Below, one piece after another: positions 61,920-64,000 of a stretch of 64,000 nucleotides of DNA. Position numbers and translations under genes: made by a program. The DNA is from Capitulum mitella (lineage: Eukaryota; Arthropoda; Thecostraca; Pollicipedomorpha; Pollicipedidae), in NCBI GenBank assembly GCA_030062745.1, contig CP099848.1, forward strand, positions 10,561,501 through 10,625,500, given 5' to 3'. Numbering within the stretch: position 1 is the stretch's first letter; each line of letters begins with the position of its first letter. The notes beneath the pieces are model-generated. The model was not told the origin of the DNA. It made no database searches and saw nothing but the letters and a program-made list of their open reading frames with translations.

Positions 61920-63730
61920 CCACCCCCTGAGTTCTGAGAGCGGTCTCCGTATGAGCTGCACGGGGTCTCGTCAGAGGCCTCTGGAAGAGTTGGGTAACCC
62001 CTGAGACACATAGAAGGGCCCTTGAAGTTCCCAAAGAGCCCCTGAGACCACAATAGGACCCCACACGGCAGAGTGCCCCTGGGACCCTCAGTAGGGTCAC
62101 AGGGCCCCTTAGACGGATGGAATGAGGACTGAGTCCCTAGGACGGCATATGGTCCCCTTGGAATGTCACAGGGCCTCGAATGGGTTTCACGGGCCTGTGT
62201 CAAAAGCTGAAAGTTCCTGATGCAGCCAGAGGGCCTCCGGGAGGGTTAATGAAGCCATACGGCAGGATGGTCTCTAAGATGGATAGAAAGGCTCTTGAAG
62301 CTCTCCAGGGACCCCTGAGACCGCAAGAGGGGCCCCAACACGGCAAACGGTCCATGAGACCGCTAAAATTATCATAGAGGCGCCTGAGACGGAAAGAACT
62401 TAAGAGGGTGCCTGGCACGGCATACAGAAACCCTGGCCAGCCGGAGAGGTTCCCTGAACGGAGATTCATTGATGACCTTCTCAACCTCAAGAGGGGTCCC
62501 GAATGGACTACACTTTTTTTTTAAAATCGGAGGGGTTTTTGATGCAATCAGGGGGCTCCGGGAAGATCAGGCGGGTCCCGAGGCGGCAAGATGGGTCCCT
62601 ATACGGCAGAGGGCCCCTGAGATCGCCAAAAAAGTCGGAGGGCCCCTTTGAGGCAAAGACGACAAGAGCGCCTCTAAGACGTTATGGGGTGCGCTGGACG
62701 GCCAGAGGGCCCCGAGTGAGTTAGGCGGGCTCCTGGCACGAAAAAGGTTCCTTGGACACTGTCAGTGAGGCCTCTGATGTTCCAACAAAGGCCCCTAATA
62801 CGGTTAGAGGGGCCCGAAGACTGCCAGATATAATCCATGTATCAGAGGAAGAACCCTAGTACAGCCATGGAGACCACCAGGGACATTCAGAGGGCCCATG
62901 ACATTGCACAAGGGGCCCTGAAATCGTCAAAAGGCCCTTTATAACTGCAAGAGGGCCCACTAAAAATGCGAAAATGCTTCCCAGGGACAAGAGGGGAACC
63001 TAGGACAAAAGGAGATCGATTGAGACTGCTAGAGAGGGGCCTTTGAGGCTGCCAGCCAGCAGTCTCTAGCAGTAGGAACCCCTGGGACGACGAGAGAGGC
63101 TCCTGAAACCACTAAACCTTAAAATGTTTAGACAGATCCTTAAATGGCCAAAGAACCTAAACGTTTGCCAGAGGCGCCTCTGTCACGGCAAAGAGAAACT
63201 TACAGAGGTTCCCTTACTACTGCTTGAGGGGCTCCTTAAAGGGTAAAAAATGCCCCAGGGACGATAAGAGGGAATCAGAGATGGCTAAGTGTCCCTGAAA
63301 CCGTCAGACCAGAGGGACCCCTAAAACTACGAAACCCTGGGACGTCCGGACAGTTCCTGAAATGCCCAAAGGACGTAAGGGATTGCCGGAGGTGCCTCTG
63401 TCATGGCAGAGAGACTTACTGAGGCCCCCTGCTACTGCCCAAGGGGTTCCTTAAGGGGCAAAAAAAATGTCTCAGGGACGACAGGAGGAAATACGAAATG
63501 GCTTAAGTGTCCCAGAAACTGTCAGATGGGTCCATGAAACTGCCCGAGGTGCCCCTGAAGCTGCTATAGGAGCGCCTAAGACGTCCCAAGGAGCACGTGA
63601 AACTGTAAAAGGAACCTGAGGTCACCAGAGGGCCCTGACACGGCAGACGGCCTGAGACCACCAAAAGTGCCCCTGCAAGTGCAAAAGGGAACCTAACGTA
63701 CGCTGACAAAAAAAGCCTCCAGAAACTACC
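61920..63730. repeat. Degenerate G/C-rich minisatellite, about 1.8 kb
   Basis: Dozens of diverged units of roughly 30-40 bp built around 'agagggcccctgagac', as in 'gggcccctgagaccgcaaga'. A longer-range duplication is visible: the blocks near 63060-63260 and 63300-63460 share the order 'aaatg.ccaaag', 'ttgcc.gaggcgcctctgtcacggca' and 'ctactgc...ggggctccttaa'. Confidence 0.75.
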
Positions 63731-64000
63731 AGGGGACAGAGAGGTTCCTTCATCAGATACGACATGTCAGATATAGGGAGGGACACAGCCCCCTAAAATC
63801 CCGCCTTTTGTCATACTTCTGCCATTTTGTCCGGGAACAAAACGTAAAATTTTCTCAGATAAGGTGACGCTCTTGAATTGTTCGGTTACGTTCGGTTGTA
63901 GTAAATAAATAAATAAATAACGCCAAATTATGGCCAAATGTTTCCCTCTGGACCCGAGCAGATTAATGTTTTTTTCATATCTGAAGAGCAAAAAATAAGG
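63731..64000. other. Right edge, nothing recognised
   Basis: AT-richer sequence with a short AAAT repeat near 63903-63920. No gene seen. Confidence 0.5.

Noticed and set aside
61388..62203. 271-aa minus-strand frame
   Set aside because: Half is read from the degenerate minisatellite and a G run. The rest matches nothing I know and resembles transposon edge sequence.

Overview
The window reads as nuclear DNA of a GC-rich invertebrate animal. All well-supported genes are split by GT-AG introns, the families are metazoan (leucine aminopeptidase 3, a FER/FPS tyrosine kinase, a multi-domain C-type lectin), and introns and spacers are full of minisatellites, TA microsatellites and worn transposon pieces. 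A crustacean such as a barnacle would fit, but that is inference and no sequence seen here proves it.

Layout. (1) 1-2.2 kb: a 42-bp satellite and a possible signal-peptide exon on the minus strand. (2) 2.4-3.0 kb: a 20-bp minisatellite interrupted by a hAT-type MITE with 8-bp target duplications. (3) 5.47-12.06 kb, minus: a complete LAP3-type M17 leucine aminopeptidase whose penultimate coding exon is present as two phase-matched copies, probably mutually exclusive. (4) 12.1-20.4 kb: no convincing gene; an AT-rich part with dispersed repeats, then very GC-rich DNA upstream of the kinase. (5) 20.45-43.14 kb, plus: a 17-exon FER/FPS kinase (F-BAR, coiled coil, SH2, kinase; 883 aa, reading frame fully consistent). 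Its long intron 4 holds a Penelope-like retroelement relic and, on the opposite strand, a nested ORF for an unrecognised Pro/Cys/Tyr-rich protein. (6) 45.58-58.77 kb, plus: a secreted protein with six C-type lectin domains and an acidic, tyrosine-rich tail. (7) 58.8-64 kb: no gene seen; a perfect 21-bp-arm hairpin and about 1.8 kb of degenerate minisatellite.

The three main genes do not form a pathway. LAP3 is a cytosolic or mitochondrial peptidase, FER/FPS a membrane-curvature-linked cytoplasmic kinase, and the lectin is secreted. The most notable observations are the duplicated LAP3 exon, which changes a residue predicted to line the S1' pocket; a 32-bp intronic array made from copies of an exon-intron junction in the lectin gene; and a set of single extra bases that break otherwise good frames in LAP3, the nested ORF and the lectin gene but never in FER. 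Those extra bases look more like assembly errors than real mutations, but that has to be tested.
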